Source of the DNA: Streptomyces filipinensis
GTDB taxonomy: Bacteria; Actinomycetota; Actinomycetes; Streptomycetales; Streptomycetaceae
Assembly: GCF_014649495.1 (NCBI RefSeq)
Contig: NZ_BMTD01000013.1
Coordinates: forward strand, 1-64,000
DNA: 64,000 bases
Reading direction: 5' to 3'
The translations under genes and the position numbers were made by a program. Under the pieces are notes generated by a model. It was not told the DNA's origin. It made no database searches and saw nothing but the letters and a program-made list of their open reading frames with translations. Numbering within the stretch: position 1 is the first letter of the stretch; each line of letters opens with the position of its first letter. This document shows, in pieces, positions 7,074 through 15,484 of this stretch.

Positions 7074-7799
7074 TCACTCCGTTATGGGCAGGCACTCGGC
7101 GAGCAGGTCGACGACGTCCCGCCACGCTCGCTGCGCGTGCTGAGGGTGATAACCGACCCCGGGACGCACGATGTGGTCGACCGGTGGGTGATGGAAGGCG
7201 TGCAAGGCGCCGCCGTAGACCACGAGGCGCCAGTCGACGCCCGCAGCCTGCATCTCGGCGGTGAATGCGTCCCGTTGCGCGGGCGGCATGATCGGGTCTT
7301 CCGACCCGACCCCGGCCCACACCGGGCAGTGAATGCGCGCCGTCTCGCCTGGTCGGCCCGTGATCAGTCCGTTGACTGTCGCGATCGCGCGCAGGTCGAC
7401 GCCGTCGCGCCCCAGTTCCAGCGCGATTGCGCCCCCGGTGCCGTAGCCGACGGCGGCGATCCGGTCCGGGTCGGTCCGCGGCTCGGCGCGGAGCACGTCG
7501 AGCGCCGCGTGGCCGATGCCTCGCATCCGGTCGGGGTCAGCGAGCAGCGGCATGCAACGGGCCAACATCTCCTCAGGATCGCCCAAATAGCGCCCGCCGT
7601 GAAGGTCGAAGGCCAGAGCCACGTATCCCAGCTCGGCGAGCACATCGGCCCGGCGGCGCTCGACGTCGCTGAGCCCCATCCCCTCGGGCCCGACCAGGAC
7701 CGCGGGCCGGCGGTCGGCACCGGCCGGGAGCGCGAGGTGCCCGATCATCGTCAGGCCGTCGGCCGCGTATTCGATCGTGCGCGTTGTAACCGTCGTCAT
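7074..7799 (-). CDS. Dienelactone-hydrolase-family protein lacking the nucleophile
   Basis: The 241-residue alpha/beta hydrolase resembles dienelactone hydrolases along its whole length (PAVLVGPEGMGLSDVERRRADVLAELGYVA; WAGVGSEDPIMPPAQRD; GGALHAFHHP). The catalytic acid D168 and histidine H200 are in place, but the elbow that normally reads GYCFGG is GYGTGG (118-123), leaving Gly120 where the catalytic Cys should be. It is therefore either a non-hydrolytic member or uses another residue. The start ATG at 7799 lacks a strong ribosome site. It is isolated between mobile remnants. Confidence 0.85.
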   Translation of the reverse strand: MTTVTTRTIEYAADGLTMIGHLALPAGADRRPAVLVGPEGMGLSDVERRRADVLAELGYVALAFDLHGGRYLGDPEEMLARCMPLLADPDRMRGIGHAALDVLRAEPRTDPDRIAAVGYGTGGAIALELGRDGVDLRAIATVNGLITGRPGETARIHCPVWAGVGSEDPIMPPAQRDAFTAEMQAAGVDWRLVVYGGALHAFHHPPVDHIVRPGVGYHPQHAQRAWRDVVDLLAECLPITE

Positions 7800-7911
7800 G
7801 AGCCTGGACTGTAGTGATCGTCGAGCCCGGTAGGGCCGGTGTTCTGCCGCCGGCAGAAGGCAGGTCTCTGGCGTATTCCGAAACCACCCCGTCAGCGGTT
7901 CAGCTCAGCTT

Positions 7912-9501
7912 GTCCTTTAACCTCTGACCTCGAACGTTGCGTCATACGCACTCACTCGTCCGGGGATTCGCCGGGCAGGCGGACGGCCTTCGCATGACCA
8001 TGCCTTCCGCCACGGAATCACGTTCATACGAAGGCCGCAGAGGTGAGTGTGCTGGACCACGATGCCCGGCGGGACGCGTTCGACTTCGCGTCACGCCTCC
8101 GGGAGGACTTATTCGACTGCCTGACCGCGCGCGGGGACGAGCTGTTCGATCTCACCGACACGTTGTTGTGCGCGGACGGTCCGGTGATGTCGCCGGTAGA
8201 CCTGACGCTGGTGGCCGAGCACCGGCGCGGGCACGGCGCCCTGTATGACGCGCTGAACTGCGGCAACGTCGACGTTCCGAGGCTGCGGCAGGTACTGGCC
8301 GGTCTGCCGATGCCGCAGGCCGCCGACGGGCGCCTGGTCCTTGCCGTCGACGTCAGCAACTGGCTCCGCCCGGACGCGCCGACCAGTCGGGACCGCCTCT
8401 TCTGCCACGTCTACGGCCGCAGCGGACGGTCCTCGGACCAGTTCGTGCCCGGCGGCCGTACTCGTTCGTCGCCGCCCTCGAGTCAGCCCGAACGTCCTGG
8501 TGCCAACTGCTGGACGCCGTCCGTCTCGGCCCGGCCGACGACGTCGCCGAGGTCACCGCCGCCCAGGTCCGGCGGGTGATCGTAGACTTGATCGAGATGG
8601 ACCGCTGGCACTCCGGCGACCGCGACATCCTCATCGTCTTCGACGCTGGCTACGACGCCCCGCGCATGGCTCACCTCCTCGACGGCCTCCCGGTCGAGGT
8701 GCTGGGACGGATGCACTCCGACCGCGTCATGCGACGGCCGACGCCCTCGCTCAAGGAGTACGCCCCGTGCTACCCCCAAGGCGGGCGACCACCGAAACGC
8801 GGCAAAGAATTCCGCTTCGCCAAGCCGGATACCTGGGGCGAGCCGGACGCGACCACGACGCAGGTCACCGACCGGTACGGTACCGCCCGCGCGATGGCCT
8901 GGGGCCGCATCCACCCGAGTCTGACCACCCGCTCCGCGTGGATCGACCACACAGGCGAACTACCCATCATCGAGGGCACGCTGATCCGCCTCCAGGTCGA
9001 CCGCCTGCCCGGTGGCCACGATCCGCTGCCCCTCTGGCTGTGGTCGTCAGCCACCGGTCTGATCGGCGAGGACGTCGATGTGCGCTGGCAGGCGTTCCTG
9101 AGGAGGTTCGACATCGAGCACCTCTTCAGGCTGATGAAACAGACCCTCGGATGGACTCGTCCAAAACTCCGCACCCCTGAGGCCGGCGACCGCTGGAGCT
9201 GGATGATCATCGCCGCACACACCCAACTCCAGCTCCTGCGCTGGGCCGCTGCCGACTTGCGGCGGCCATGGGAGAAGCCTGCCGAGCCCGGCCGGCTCAC
9301 CCCGGCCCGAGTCCGCCGAGGGTTTCGGAACCTCCGCCCGCGCCTGCACTGTCCGGCCCGTGCACCGAGACCCTCAACGCCCGGACCAGGAAGACCGCTT
9401 GGCTCCAAAAATCGCCGTCCCACGACCCGCTATGACGTCGGGAGGACGACCAGACGGCCCGAGAGCACCATCGAACACGACAGCCTCAGAGGTTAGAAGA
9501 C
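7912..9501 (+). mobile_element. Insertion sequence with 16-bp imperfect terminal repeats
   Basis: GTCCTTTAACCTCTGA at 7912-7927 and the inverted GTCTTCTAACCTCTGA at 9486-9501 match at 14 of 16 positions and bracket the transposase gene; the right repeat contains its stop codon. The element is about 1.59 kb. GCTCAG occurs 3 bp outside the left end (7903-7908) and 2 bp outside the right end (9504-9509), a possible but imperfectly placed target duplication. The right GCTCAG contains the stop codon of the neighbouring gene. Confidence 0.7.
8043..9496 (+). pseudogene. DDE transposase, copy 2, one single-base frameshift
   Basis: Two frames together encode a full-length transposase of about 484 residues. 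The first frame starts near 8043 and runs through LVLAVDVSNWLRPDAP to FVPGG near 8455. The second continues with YSFVAALESARTSW, DILIVFDAGYDAPRMAHLL, RRPTPSLKEYA and FLRRFDIEHLFRLMKQTLGWTRPK. At the junction CCCGGCGGCCG replaces the expected CCCGGCTGGCCG, so one T is missing. Either the gene is inactivated by that deletion or the base is a sequencing error. Both terminal repeats are present, so it would be mobile if the frame were restored. Confidence 0.85.
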
Positions 9502-9505
9502 GTGC

Positions 9506-9928
9506 TCAGGGCGCATGTTGGTCCAGGACGCGATCTCGGTATGCACGCCAGACATCGAAAGCCGACTGGGCGCAGTCCGCGGTGAGGAAGTCTCCTGACC
9601 CGGTGCCGAAGGCCCGTGCTTTCAACGCATCGGCGACCGCAAGGGCAGCGTGAGCTGCTGCTTCGCTGTCGCCGTGGATGAAGAGACTGACTCCGGCGAC
9701 CGGGGCGTCATCAGCCTCGTTGACCGGGGTGCTGATGGAGAAGCCGGGACCCTCGTAGTCGCCCCAACCATTCTGCGGATACTCGATGCCCGGCAACACC
9801 TCTGCAAGGACAGCACGAACGTCGCGGCCCGCACCCAGACTCGGTGGCTCCCAGTCTTCGGGGATCTCGTCTATCGACTCGGCCTCGGGCGGAAACCGCA
9901 TGATGAATACATCCCAGCTCACCCGCAC
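9506..9928 (-). CDS. Conserved-looking hypothetical protein
   Basis: The 140-residue acidic protein starts with a beta strand (SWDVFIMRFPP), has a proline-rich acidic loop, then a predicted alpha/beta core (VAGVSLFIHGDSEAAAHAALAVADAL) and a C-terminal helix (DVWRAYRDRVL). The organisation resembles small cytoplasmic proteins found near contact-toxin loci, but no family is recognised. The start is GTG at 9928; the ATG ten codons in is an alternative. The insertion sequence ends only 4 bp past its stop codon and appears not to have damaged the gene. Confidence 0.6.
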   Translation of the reverse strand: MRVSWDVFIMRFPPEAESIDEIPEDWEPPSLGAGRDVRAVLAEVLPGIEYPQNGWGDYEGPGFSISTPVNEADDAPVAGVSLFIHGDSEAAAHAALAVADALKARAFGTGSGDFLTADCAQSAFDVWRAYRDRVLDQHAP

Positions 9929-9995
9929 AATCTACGCGCCAGCACTGACACTCAGCCCGGCCCTGAACCGGCCGCCTGGTTAAAAGGCAAGCTCA

Positions 9996-10078
9996 GAGCC
10001 TGTGAACAAACCGCCGTCCGCCCGAAGGGCAGGCGCACCGGACGCCGCTGCTCGCAGACGGGGTTTGTTCACAGGCTC
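9996..10078. mobile_element. 83-bp MITE with 17-bp perfect terminal inverted repeats
   Basis: GAGCCTGTGAACAAACC at 9996-10012 and its exact reverse complement at 10062-10078 enclose 49 bp with no reading frame. The same terminal sequence occurs at 6956 with part of the inner arm. CA dinucleotides flank both sides. Small size, perfect ends and copies without a transposase are the definition of a MITE. IS5-type transposase fragments in the window are possible relatives of the mobilising enzyme, but the link is unproven. Confidence 0.8.
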
Positions 10079-10119
10079 CAATCGACTGTCGCTGGTCCTC
10101 GAGGAAGCCAGCCTGTCGG

Positions 10120-10277
10120 TCACCTTGCGTGATCTCCTGGGGCGTATCGGAGCTCCATGTCCCGCCTGTTTCTCTGATGAGGCGGCTGGTGGTCTTGTCG
10201 TGGTAGCCGAGGGCGTCCGCAACGACGGGGCCGAGTACGTGCACGCCGCGGTCCGGGCCGAGCCACACGCCCACCGA
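10120..10277 (-). pseudogene. C-terminal fragment of an integrase-like or unknown gene
   Basis: Leftward from 10274 the frame reads VLGPVVADALGYHDKTTSRL and then RETGGTWSS, and a shifted frame continues YAPGDHAR. The ADALGYH...TTARL...GGTW...YAPGDH pattern resembles the C-terminal helix-turn-helix of actinobacterial integrase-associated proteins. No N-terminal portion or catalytic motif is present, so the assignment is tentative. The adjacent 10280-10640 shows no gene. Confidence 0.3.
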
Positions 10278-10659
10278 GCCTGAATGCCTCCTCCCCCACC
10301 GGAGAGCTCCCTGACCACGCCGGGCGGCTGCTCATGCTCGGGTCTCCAGGGGGCGTTCAGGAAGCAGCCAATCACCGCCGGAGCGGTGTAACGGAAGCGC
10401 CGTGCTCTGTACGGCTCGGGCGCCCGGCCTCCGGATGCCTTCGCCGGCCGCCGCAAACCTCTGCCGGGCCTTCGCCAAGGGGCCGCTGGCCTTGTGGACC
10501 CGACAGACCTGGTGAAGCGGCGTTCCGCTCTTCGCTGTCGCGGTTCTGGGTGCTAGGCGGAGCCGGTGGCCCAGAACTGCGCCAAAGGCAGTTCCAGCGG
10601 CAGGACATCAGGGCGAAGCGCCCTGGCAGAGCCTCCTCACCCACCTGGTGGAGGTGGTG

Positions 10660-10745
10660 CGGGAGGTGAGGGACTGGGCCGCTCGCGCGGCGGGTTCACC
10701 AGCAAGCTCCACCTGACTGCCGACGGCCGCTGCCGCTGCTGCCGC
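10660..10745 (+). pseudogene. IS5-family transposase fragment
   Basis: The frame reads GLGRSRGGFTSKLHLTADGR, the characteristic strand preceding the second catalytic Asp region of IS5-type transposases, then runs into unrelated sequence and a stop. Neither the N-terminal part nor the rest of the DDE domain is present. From here to 11051 I see no convincing gene; the region is probably leftover IS and flanking DNA. Confidence 0.65.
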
Positions 10746-11051
10746 CGCTGGCCGTAACACATCGCCTCCGCTCAGGCGCGCTGCGACCACGGCGTGGTTC
10801 TGTCCGAGCGCGAACTCGTGCGCGGAGTCGGCCCAGACGCCCTTGAGGGCCGGGGCGCGCTCCGGGAAACGCAGCATTCGGCTGTCCGCGGTCGTCTGTG
10901 CCTCAGGACCGCTGTGCCGGCTGGGGTTCGATCGGGGTTCGATCAGGGTGGTCCCTGATAGACGATGTGCCGGGCACCATCAAGGATGACGAGCGTGACA
11001 AGCAAAATGCGCACGCCACGCCCCGCGATGACAGGCCGGTCGCTGCACCGG

Positions 11052-12566
11052 ATGGTCGTGGCCCTGAAAGGCCGGGCGATCGGAACGGCGGTGCTCGTCA
11101 CCGCAATGTTGACGATGCCCGCGGCGACTGCCGCCGCCGCGGATACCGTCGCTGCCGCCGGCAATCCGGCGTCGTCACTGAACTGGACTTCGTGCCCGTT
11201 TCCCGGCTCACCAGCGGAACTCCAGTGTGCTTCCCTCCAGGTGCCGGTGGACTACGCGCACCCACGCGGATTGAAGACAACCGTAACGGTGGACCGGCTC
11301 CGGGCGAGCGGCGCGCATCCGGTCGGTAGCCTGTTCTTCGACCCTGGCGGCCCCGGCGGTTCCGGGACGCAGTTCGTGTACGCCGAATCCCTCGGGGCGC
11401 ACGTGTTCTCCACTGCCACCCGGGAGCATTTCGATGTGATCGGCCTGGACCCACGCGGTGTCGGACTGAGTAGTCCGGTCCGCTGCGACCCCGCGCTGCT
11501 CAATCGCCAGGTCTCGCTGTTTCCCAAGGACGAGGTCCAGTTCCGGCGCTTGGTCGCGCGGAATCAAGCACTGGGCCGGAGCTGCCGTCGACTCACCGGA
11601 CCGCTGCTGGAGCACGTCGACACCGTCAGCGCCGCCCGCGACCTTGAGGCCCTGCGCCGAGCGCTCGGCGAGGGGAAACTCAACTACCTCGGCCTGTCCT
11701 ACGGCTCCCAACTGGGCGCCACATATGCCGAACTGTTCCCGGACCGGATCCGTGCCCTGGCGTTGGACGGGGCACTCGATCACTCGCTGTCGACGGTGCA
11801 CCTGTTCAAGGACGAGTCCCACGCGTACGAGGACTCCCTCAACCGCTTCTTCGACTGGTGTGCGCAGACTCCCTCCTGCGCGCTGTACGGCACAGAGGTC
11901 GGGCGGCTGTTCGACGCCCTGGTAGCAGCCGCCGACCACCATCCGATCCCCGCCCCGACCTGCGCCAAGGCGGGTGACTGCCGTCCGTTGGTGACCGGGG
12001 AGGACATCCGGTTCGCCGCGCAGGGCCTGCTGCTGTTCCCGTCCCGGCGCAACGATCTCGCCCTCGCTCTCCAACAGGCCGAGGCCGGCGATGCGTCGGC
12101 GCTCTCCCAGCCCGTTGCCACCGGGCCGAGCGACGACGATGCGAACGGCAGTCAGATCGCGATCGAGTGCCTCGACTGGACGACGCCGATCCGGACGCTG
12201 CACGATCTGCAGGACCTGCGGCGGCTCGGGCAGGCGGTCGCGCCTCGTCTCGGCGGCGCGTCCCAGTCGTGGACCATCCTCACCGGGTGCGTCGGCTGGC
12301 CCGCTCGGGTCGCGAACCCACCGCGGCCGATCAAGGTCCAGCACGCACCGACGATCCTGATCACCAATGCCACCCACGACCCCTCGACGGCGTACCCGTG
12401 GGCCCTGCGACTGCACCGCGATCTTCCCTCCAGCGTGCTGGTGACCCGCCAGGGCGATGGCCACACCAGCTACCTGGCCAAAGGCACCAGCCACACCAGG
12501 GACGCCATCGACAGCTACCTGCTCACCGGCCGGACACCGCCGCCGGACACGGTCTACGACGACTGA
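11052..12566 (+). CDS. Secreted S33-type alpha/beta hydrolase (tripeptidyl aminopeptidase-like)
   Basis: The 504-residue protein begins with a signal peptide (hydrophobic AIGTAVLVTAMLTMPAATAAAA, cleavage near residue 30). The hydrolase core follows: DPGGPGGSG (97-105), LDPRGVG, and the nucleophile elbow GLSYGS with S216. The C-terminal TAP-like region carries the acid in NATHDPST and the histidine in GDGHTSY. Such Streptomyces enzymes release tripeptides or hydrolyse esters outside the cell. Several in-frame ATGs (11010, 11031, 11052) precede the signal sequence; 11052 gives the most typical signal peptide. Four or more Cys suggest extracellular disulfides. Confidence 0.88.
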   Translation: MVVALKGRAIGTAVLVTAMLTMPAATAAAADTVAAAGNPASSLNWTSCPFPGSPAELQCASLQVPVDYAHPRGLKTTVTVDRLRASGAHPVGSLFFDPGGPGGSGTQFVYAESLGAHVFSTATREHFDVIGLDPRGVGLSSPVRCDPALLNRQVSLFPKDEVQFRRLVARNQALGRSCRRLTGPLLEHVDTVSAARDLEALRRALGEGKLNYLGLSYGSQLGATYAELFPDRIRALALDGALDHSLSTVHLFKDESHAYEDSLNRFFDWCAQTPSCALYGTEVGRLFDALVAAADHHPIPAPTCAKAGDCRPLVTGEDIRFAAQGLLLFPSRRNDLALALQQAEAGDASALSQPVATGPSDDDANGSQIAIECLDWTTPIRTLHDLQDLRRLGQAVAPRLGGASQSWTILTGCVGWPARVANPPRPIKVQHAPTILITNATHDPSTAYPWALRLHRDLPSSVLVTRQGDGHTSYLAKGTSHTRDAIDSYLLTGRTPPPDTVYDD

Positions 12567-12717
12567 CTCGGCTCTGGCTGGGTTGGTTCGTCGACCACGC
12601 CATGCCGCACCGGCGGGGCTTCGTCGTGCTGTCAGGTATCGCGCGCGAATCGCAGAGCCCGTGGACACCCTCCGGCACACATTCATGTCACGTAGTCACA
12701 CCGATGTGTCCGACCAA

Positions 12718-12873
12718 CCCACCGTGCCACCCTTGGTGGAATACAGCCTCACGCCCATGGCCCGCGAACTTCACGCAACCCTCACCGGGCTCGTCGGCTG
12801 GGCAGGACGCCAACGAGCAGACATCACCACCGCCCGCGCCACCTACGACGCCACCACGGCACCGGCTCCCTGA
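12718..12873 (+). pseudogene. HxlR-family regulator, C-terminal half only
   Basis: The frame reads PTVPPLVEYSLTPMARELHA and then LTGLVGWAGRQRADITTARATYDA, which is the wing and C-terminal helix of HxlR-type winged-helix regulators. The N-terminal DNA-binding helices are absent; upstream sequence in this frame is unrelated. An N-terminal half of an HxlR gene lies at 19159. No other gene is seen between 12567 and 13219. Confidence 0.65.
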
Positions 12874-13219
12874 CACCCATGGAGGCACCGACAGTGAGCC
12901 GAAGCTGAGGAGTTGTAGCAGTCTGGTTGTCACCAACGAGGCATCCGGCTTGTTGCATGCGCTGATGTGCACGGAGTGCGCAAGGACCGGCCTAGGACGG
13001 ACCTAGGACAGCAGCCCTTAACCTCGATCTTGCACAACGGCCCCTCGACGAGCCGCATACAGGGCCTTCATCCCACCAGGAATGGTTCCCGCGCAGCAGC
13101 CCGGCTCGTCTGGCTAACGTCAGGGCAACGTCATTCTCGGGGAACACATGAACCTCGCCCGGAAAATGGCAACTGGACCGGCATCGCAGGGAGCCGGAGA
13201 AATCAGGGGGAAACACACT

Positions 13220-13615
13220 ATGACCCGAGCGATCAAAACCCTCGCCACGCTCGCCATGGCCGGGGCATCCGTCCTGTGCGTGACCTCACAGGCGTCCGCC
13301 GACCCGAACCCGAACAACCACGGCTCCGAGCCGATGATGATCCAACTAGACACCAAGTACCACGTGGGTGTGTACACGTGCGCCGACTCGGGATGTGGCA
13401 AGTGGGAAGACCTCACCCTCTCGCCGGGCGATTCCATTTTGGCGGACTGCTGGGTTTCCGGCGGAAACGTCGGCAATATGGGCGACGTCTGGTACCGCAC
13501 CGCGCAGGTGACCGTGAACGGCTCGACGGTCGACACAGATCAGTGGACATGGACCTTCGCGCCGTACGTGGACGGCGCATACAGGTTCCACTGGACGTCC
13601 ATGCCCCACTGCTGA
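13220..13615 (+). CDS. Small secreted protein with four cysteines
   Basis: The 131-residue precursor has a clear signal peptide (TRAIKTLATLAMAGASVLCV, cleavage after ASA at about residue 28). The mature part is about 100 residues, rich in Trp and Tyr, with four Cys (YTCADSGCGKW, ADCWVSG, PHC). The beta-rich pattern resembles small SH3-like secreted proteins, but no family can be assigned. AGGGGG precedes the ATG at 13220. A strong hairpin follows the stop, so the gene is probably monocistronic. Confidence 0.8.
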   Translation: MTRAIKTLATLAMAGASVLCVTSQASADPNPNNHGSEPMMIQLDTKYHVGVYTCADSGCGKWEDLTLSPGDSILADCWVSGGNVGNMGDVWYRTAQVTVNGSTVDTDQWTWTFAPYVDGAYRFHWTSMPHC

Positions 13616-13627
13616 ACCAGCCGTAGA

Positions 13628-13667
13628 CACGCAGTCACACATCACCACATAGGCGAGTGACTGCGTG
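13628..13667 (+). terminator. Terminator-like hairpin with 11-bp perfect stem
   Basis: CACGCAGTCAC at 13628-13638 and GTGACTGCGTG at 13657-13667 are perfect reverse complements with an 18-base loop, starting 12 bases after the stop of the secreted protein gene. Between here and 14016 I see no gene; the last part is the promoter and leader of the peptidase. Confidence 0.65.
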
Positions 13668-14015
13668 AGCAGCCCGCGAGTCAAGGGCGCCTCTCACACC
13701 GCCAGTTGACGGACGGAACCGGGTACCACGCCACCACGCTGCAGCGTGCTGCTTCGGGCGAGAAGGCGCGGCGGTACGGAAGTGGCGTACGGCGTCGATC
13801 GGTAGCGGCCGGCTGGTCCCCCCTCTCCTGACCCCCCGTCACCATGTGACCGGAGTACGACACGGTGACGTCATGTCACGGAACAATTTCGGTCATGTAG
13901 CTCTTGTGTACGGGCGCCCCCCGATGATCATTCTGCGTCCGCCCACGTGCATAGTGGGGTGCGCTCCAGCCAAGCTGGAGCATGACAAGAATCAGCCACA
14001 GGGGGACTACGCTCC

Positions 14016-15251
14016 ATGCCATTCATACGCCGCCGCGGCATCGCGGCCGCTGCCGCCGTGATCGCCGCGGTCATGGTGACCACCACGGCCTGCGACAGCT
14101 CGAAGGGCGAGGACCGCAAGGCGTCCTCCTCGTCGTCGGACGGGGCGGGCCAGAACGATCCGGGCGTCGACACCGGACAGGACGGCGGGACTTCGCTCGG
14201 CGGCTACAAGCTGCCAGCCGGTGTGCCCACCGACCTCGCCGGCCAGGGCCTGCAGAAGTGGAAGAACGGCGGCTGGAAGGACTTCAGCCACTGGAAGTCC
14301 AAGGCCGAGGACTTCTCCAACCCATACATCAAGGACTTCTGGACGCCGGAGCGGGTCGTCAAGGCCGCGTCGAGCATTCCCGGGGTCACCGTGGCGGGCA
14401 GCACCAGCACCGGTGGTGGCGGCAGCACGTACATGTACATGCCCGACGGCGCGGTGAAGCGGAAGTCGGCCACACGGGTCGCGACGACGTACCACCACTA
14501 CGCGGCGCCCGTCGGCAAGCTGTTCTTCAGCACGCCGCAGGGTGACATGGTGTGCTCCGGCGCGGTGGTCACCGACCCGGCACACCCCGGCAAGTCCAAT
14601 CTGGTGTGGACGGCCGGCCACTGCGTGCACGCGGGCAAGGGCGGCGGCTGGTACCGCAACATCGCCTTCATTCCGTCGTTCGACAACACCGGCCGGTACA
14701 CCATCCGCCAGGCCGGGCAGCGTATCCGCTCCACCGCCGTCTCGCCTTACGGCATCTGGTGGGCGAACTGGGCCACCACCTCCCAGGCATGGATCCAGGG
14801 CGGCGCGCATCAAGGGACGGTGGCCTCGGCGTACGACTACGCCGTGATCCACGTGAAGCCGGAGAAGGGCCACAAGTCCCTCCAGGAGATGATCGGTTCG
14901 GCGCTTCCGGTGTGGTTCAACGCCCCGGCCGCCAGCAAGATCAAGGACATGAAGGTGCGCGGCTACCCGGCGGAGTCCCCGTACGACGGCTCGAAGCTCT
15001 ACGACTGCCGTGGCGCGACCAAGCGTGCGGTGCTCGGTCACAGCTACCCGAGCAACTACCCGGCGCAGTACATGATCGGCTGCACGATGAACGGCGGTGC
15101 CTCGGGTGGCCCCTGGTTCATGACCCACAACGGCCGTACGTACCTGGTCTCCGACAACTCCCTGAGCGACCGCCGGACCTTCGTCACCGGTCCGCGCCTC
15201 GGTGCCAACGCCAAGCAGGTCTACCTGGCGACCAGCCGCAAGTTCAGGTAG
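14016..15251 (+). CDS. Trypsin-like serine peptidase, lipoprotein
   Basis: The 411-residue protein starts with RRR, a hydrophobic stretch and a lipobox ending at C26 (TTTACDSS), so it should be anchored to the outer face of the membrane. After a Ser/Gly-rich linker and a Trp-rich region, the chymotrypsin-fold domain carries the triad H202 (WTAGHCV), D274 (SAYDYAV) and S363 (GGASGGPW). Paired Cys around 180/203 and 331/356 could form disulfides. AGGGGGA precedes the ATG. The S1-family fold is clear, but the substrate is not predictable. Confidence 0.92.
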   Translation: MPFIRRRGIAAAAAVIAAVMVTTTACDSSKGEDRKASSSSSDGAGQNDPGVDTGQDGGTSLGGYKLPAGVPTDLAGQGLQKWKNGGWKDFSHWKSKAEDFSNPYIKDFWTPERVVKAASSIPGVTVAGSTSTGGGGSTYMYMPDGAVKRKSATRVATTYHHYAAPVGKLFFSTPQGDMVCSGAVVTDPAHPGKSNLVWTAGHCVHAGKGGGWYRNIAFIPSFDNTGRYTIRQAGQRIRSTAVSPYGIWWANWATTSQAWIQGGAHQGTVASAYDYAVIHVKPEKGHKSLQEMIGSALPVWFNAPAASKIKDMKVRGYPAESPYDGSKLYDCRGATKRAVLGHSYPSNYPAQYMIGCTMNGGASGGPWFMTHNGRTYLVSDNSLSDRRTFVTGPRLGANAKQVYLATSRKFR

Positions 15252-15269
15252 CCCAACTCGACGCGGCCC

Positions 15270-15440
15270 CGGCACAGCGGCGATTCGCGGGGCGAGGTGG
15301 ATCTTGGCGGTCGGACCGCCGCGGGACCGTCGGAGGGCACGGTCCGCCGGGGCCCCTTCTGGCGGGCTCCGGCGGCGTGCTGGTGGGCTCGGACGATGGT
15401 GGAGTCGACTGCGACGACCCAGTCGAGGTCGCCTTCTGCG
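15270..15440 (-). pseudogene. IS5/IS4-type transposase fragment
   Basis: Leftward the frame gives DWVVAVDSTIVRAHQHAAGA followed by R-QKGPRR, the region around the first catalytic Asp of IS5-type transposases. A shifted frame then gives RGGPTAKIHLAPR, the downstream GGxTTKIHL motif. Only these two patches remain, with a frameshift between them. The fragment lies between the peptidase and the P450 gene. Confidence 0.65.
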
Positions 15441-15484
15441 TCGCCTGGGCGAGCAGGGCGGAGGCTGGCCCGGTCAGCTGCTGG

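Noticed and set aside
11208..12686. 492-codon frame on the minus strand opposite the S33 hydrolase
   Set aside because: No recognisable domain, covers a gene with signal peptide and intact catalytic motifs.
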